The notes under the pieces were generated by a model. The model was not told where the DNA came from. It worked only from the letters and a program-made list of their open reading frames with translations, and made no database searches. Shown piece after piece: positions 6,007 through 7,010 of a stretch of 7,010 nucleotides of DNA. Within the stretch, counting starts at the first letter, position 1. The number at the start of each line of letters is the position of its first letter. Source of the DNA: Candidatus Zhuqueibacterota bacterium (lineage in GTDB: Bacteria; SM23-31; B21-G16). The translations under genes and the position numbers were made by a program. The stretch is from positions 1 through 7,010 of the forward strand of contig QNDJ01000076.1 in assembly GCA_003644825.1 (NCBI GenBank), written 5' to 3'.

Positions 6007-6040
6007 TCCCTAACACACTCTTAAAATTCTATTTTGAAAA

Positions 6041-6069
6041 AATATACCTTTAAATCGAAAAACTTTCAA
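6041..6069 (-). promoter_or_regulatory. Sigma-70-type promoter of the uppP operon
   Basis: The minus strand shows TTGAAA (6069-6064), a 17-nt spacer and TATATT (6046-6041). Both boxes are close to the consensus TTGACA and TATAAT, at the ideal spacing, in the 85-nt gap between pgeF and uppP. Transcription would start near 6034, giving a leader of about 28 nt before the TTG of uppP. It probably drives uppP, the symporter, the small subunit and holA. Confidence 0.68.
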
Positions 6070-6091
6070 GTAAAAAATAAAAATTGACTTT

Positions 6092-6826
6092 CTAACAATA
6101 AAGCCCAATTATACCGATCATTCTCCCTTTTAAACTTTTATCTCTCCTATATGAATAAAATAATTCGGCATTACAACTTGTGCAAAACGGAGAAATCTCA
6201 ATATTATTCAATTTCACTCCCTCATTTATAAGCCGGTCTGTAACTATGCCTGTCAAATCTAATCTAACTTTATTTTTTTTCTCCTTCCTAATATATTTCG
6301 AGCCAAATGATAGAGCATCTTCCTTATCAAACTCATAACAACACTGTTTTATATGAGGACCAATTACACAATATAAATTATTAACATTAAAAGATTCTAT
6401 TTCCTTTTCCAAAATATTTAATGACTTTTCAATTATTCCTTTTTTCAACCCCTTCCATCCGCAGTGAACAAGCCCGATTAACTCTATCTTTGGTATGTAG
6501 AAATATACTGGAACACAATCTGCAACAGTTATAACAAGAAAATTTCTCTTTTCAAATGTAAACATTCCATCTCCACATCCCCTAAAACCGCTTTTCTTAA
6601 CCAGTTTTACAACATTGCTGTGAGTCTGCTTCAGATATGATATATTACTCAAAGGAACTCCAATGGAATCAAATAATTTTTCTTGATATAGAACCCAGTG
6701 TTTTTTTTCATTAGATATACTATATGTTTGTGTTTTTCTTGTAGTTACAGCAGCAAATATATTTTTAAATTCTTTGAAAATATTAAACTTAATAATCAAA
6801 TTACATTTAACCTCTTCAAAATACAT
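6092..6826 (-). CDS. pgeF: PgeF/YfiH family Cys-His metalloenzyme (polyphenol oxidase/laccase-like)
   Basis: A 244-residue member of the YfiH/YlmD/LACC1 family. Members have been described as laccase-like polyphenol oxidases, as purine-nucleoside-active enzymes and, for E. coli YfiH, as peptidoglycan editing factor PgeF, which removes wrongly incorporated L-Ser-containing precursors. The three metal ligands are placed as H69 (KQTHSN), C104 (VADCVP) and H121 (VHCGWKG), close to E. coli H71, C107 and H124. Further family blocks are GCGDGM (83-88), IGPHIKQCCYEF (155-166), FCTSC (214-218) and the C-terminal YSYRRDKSLKGRM (224-236). After FAAVTTR (24-30) the usual GGxSxxxxxSLN segment is absent and the region is shortened. 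The ribosome binding site is poor (CAGG adjoins the ATG). A TTG at codon 10 preceded by GAGG is an alternative start. The larE fragment ends 59 nt upstream. Confidence 0.9.
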   Translation of the reverse strand: MYFEEVKCNLIIKFNIFKEFKNIFAAVTTRKTQTYSISNEKKHWVLYQEKLFDSIGVPLSNISYLKQTHSNVVKLVKKSGFRGCGDGMFTFEKRNFLVITVADCVPVYFYIPKIELIGLVHCGWKGLKKGIIEKSLNILEKEIESFNVNNLYCVIGPHIKQCCYEFDKEDALSFGSKYIRKEKKNKVRLDLTGIVTDRLINEGVKLNNIEISPFCTSCNAELFYSYRRDKSLKGRMIGIIGLYC

Positions 6827-6827
6827 C

Positions 6828-6881
6828 CTGAATATTCTTTATATTAGAAGAGAAATTAAAATAAATGAAATTAATATTCAG
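6828..6881. repeat. 9-bp inverted repeat flanking the pgeF leader
   Basis: CTGAATATT (6828-6836) and AATATTCAG (6873-6881) are exact reverse complements around a 36-nt AT-rich spacer. One arm lies one base from the pgeF ATG and covers its only Shine-Dalgarno-like bases; the other begins 4 nt after the larE stop codon. It could be an operator pair or an RNA stem hiding the ribosome binding site. An AT-rich 9-bp match at this distance could also be chance. Confidence 0.35.
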
Positions 6882-6885
6882 AAAT

Positions 6886-7010
6886 TTAATCTTTTTTTAT
6901 ACCTAAATTCATACTTCCAGTTCTATAACCTTCCAGATCAACAGTAATATATAAATATCCAAGGTTTTTAAAAAACTTTACAATATTTTCTCTTATTTGA
7001 GGGTTTAATA
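6886..7010 (-). CDS. larE: LarE-type ATP-dependent sacrificial sulfur transferase, C-terminal fragment
   Basis: The last 40 codons and TAA of a gene that continues beyond the window edge. The visible protein has KFFKNLGYLYITVDLEGYR (11-29) followed by TGSMN (30-34). This matches the conserved C-terminal block of LarE, where a predicted strand with the pattern GF-x-YVTLDLEGYRSGSMN closes the protein. LarE is a PP-loop ATP pyrophosphatase-like enzyme that gives up a cysteine sulfur to a pyridinium dinucleotide while making the nickel-pincer cofactor of lactate racemase. The PP-loop itself is out of view, and so are any larB or larC neighbours, so the actual role of this copy (lactate racemase or another enzyme of that family) cannot be judged. 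The call rests on 40 residues only. Confidence 0.75.
   Translation of the reverse strand, partial: LNPQIRENIVKFFKNLGYLYITVDLEGYRTGSMNLGIKKD

Noticed and set aside
6841-6869. Possible pgeF promoter with TAATAT as -10
   Set aside because: The matching -35 position reads TTCATT, only three of six consensus bases, so the support is too weak in AT-rich DNA.

Overview
The window is AT-rich bacterial DNA with ordinary bacterial gene organisation. It looks like a chromosomal fragment from a low-GC, possibly uncultivated lineage. Every convincing gene lies on the minus strand, so transcription runs from high to low coordinates. No phylum can be fixed from the sequence alone. The dispersed palindrome family near position 68-94 (minus-strand GTCATTGCGAG...GAAGCAATCTC) recalls intergenic repeats of several environmental phyla, but that is only a hint.

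In transcription order the layout is: the last 40 codons of a LarE-type sulfur transferase (6886-7010); pgeF/yfiH, a Cys/His metalloenzyme of the peptidoglycan-editing/polyphenol-oxidase family (6092-6826); a strong sigma-70-type promoter (6041-6069) in an 85-nt gap; uppP, undecaprenyl-diphosphatase, with a TTG start (5191-6006); an NSS-family sodium symporter (3709-5172); a 40-residue single-span membrane protein resembling the MetS small subunit of NSS transporters (3585-3707); holA, the DNA polymerase III delta subunit (2597-3598); an ECF sigma factor (1955-2557); its zinc-finger transmembrane anti-sigma factor (1333-1941); a clear intrinsic terminator (1263-1299); and nfo, endonuclease IV (395-1246). 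Positions 1-394 hold no convincing gene but contain a cluster of palindromes.

uppP, the symporter, the metS-like gene and holA are packed with gaps of 18 nt, 1 nt and a 14-nt overlap, so they probably form one operon driven by the promoter upstream of uppP. The sigma/anti-sigma pair follows after 39 nt, has its own candidate ECF-type promoter, and ends at the terminator. nfo starts only 16 nt past the end of the terminator T-tract but has an excellent ribosome binding site. How nfo is transcribed is therefore an open question.

Functionally the block mixes envelope functions (lipid carrier recycling, a peptidoglycan-linked enzyme, an envelope-sensing sigma switch), amino-acid uptake and DNA maintenance (clamp loader, AP endonuclease). 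I see no novel defence system, mobile element, CRISPR array, tRNA or rRNA. The most notable items are the small transporter subunit, the possible sigma autoregulation, the terminator in front of nfo and the palindrome cluster.
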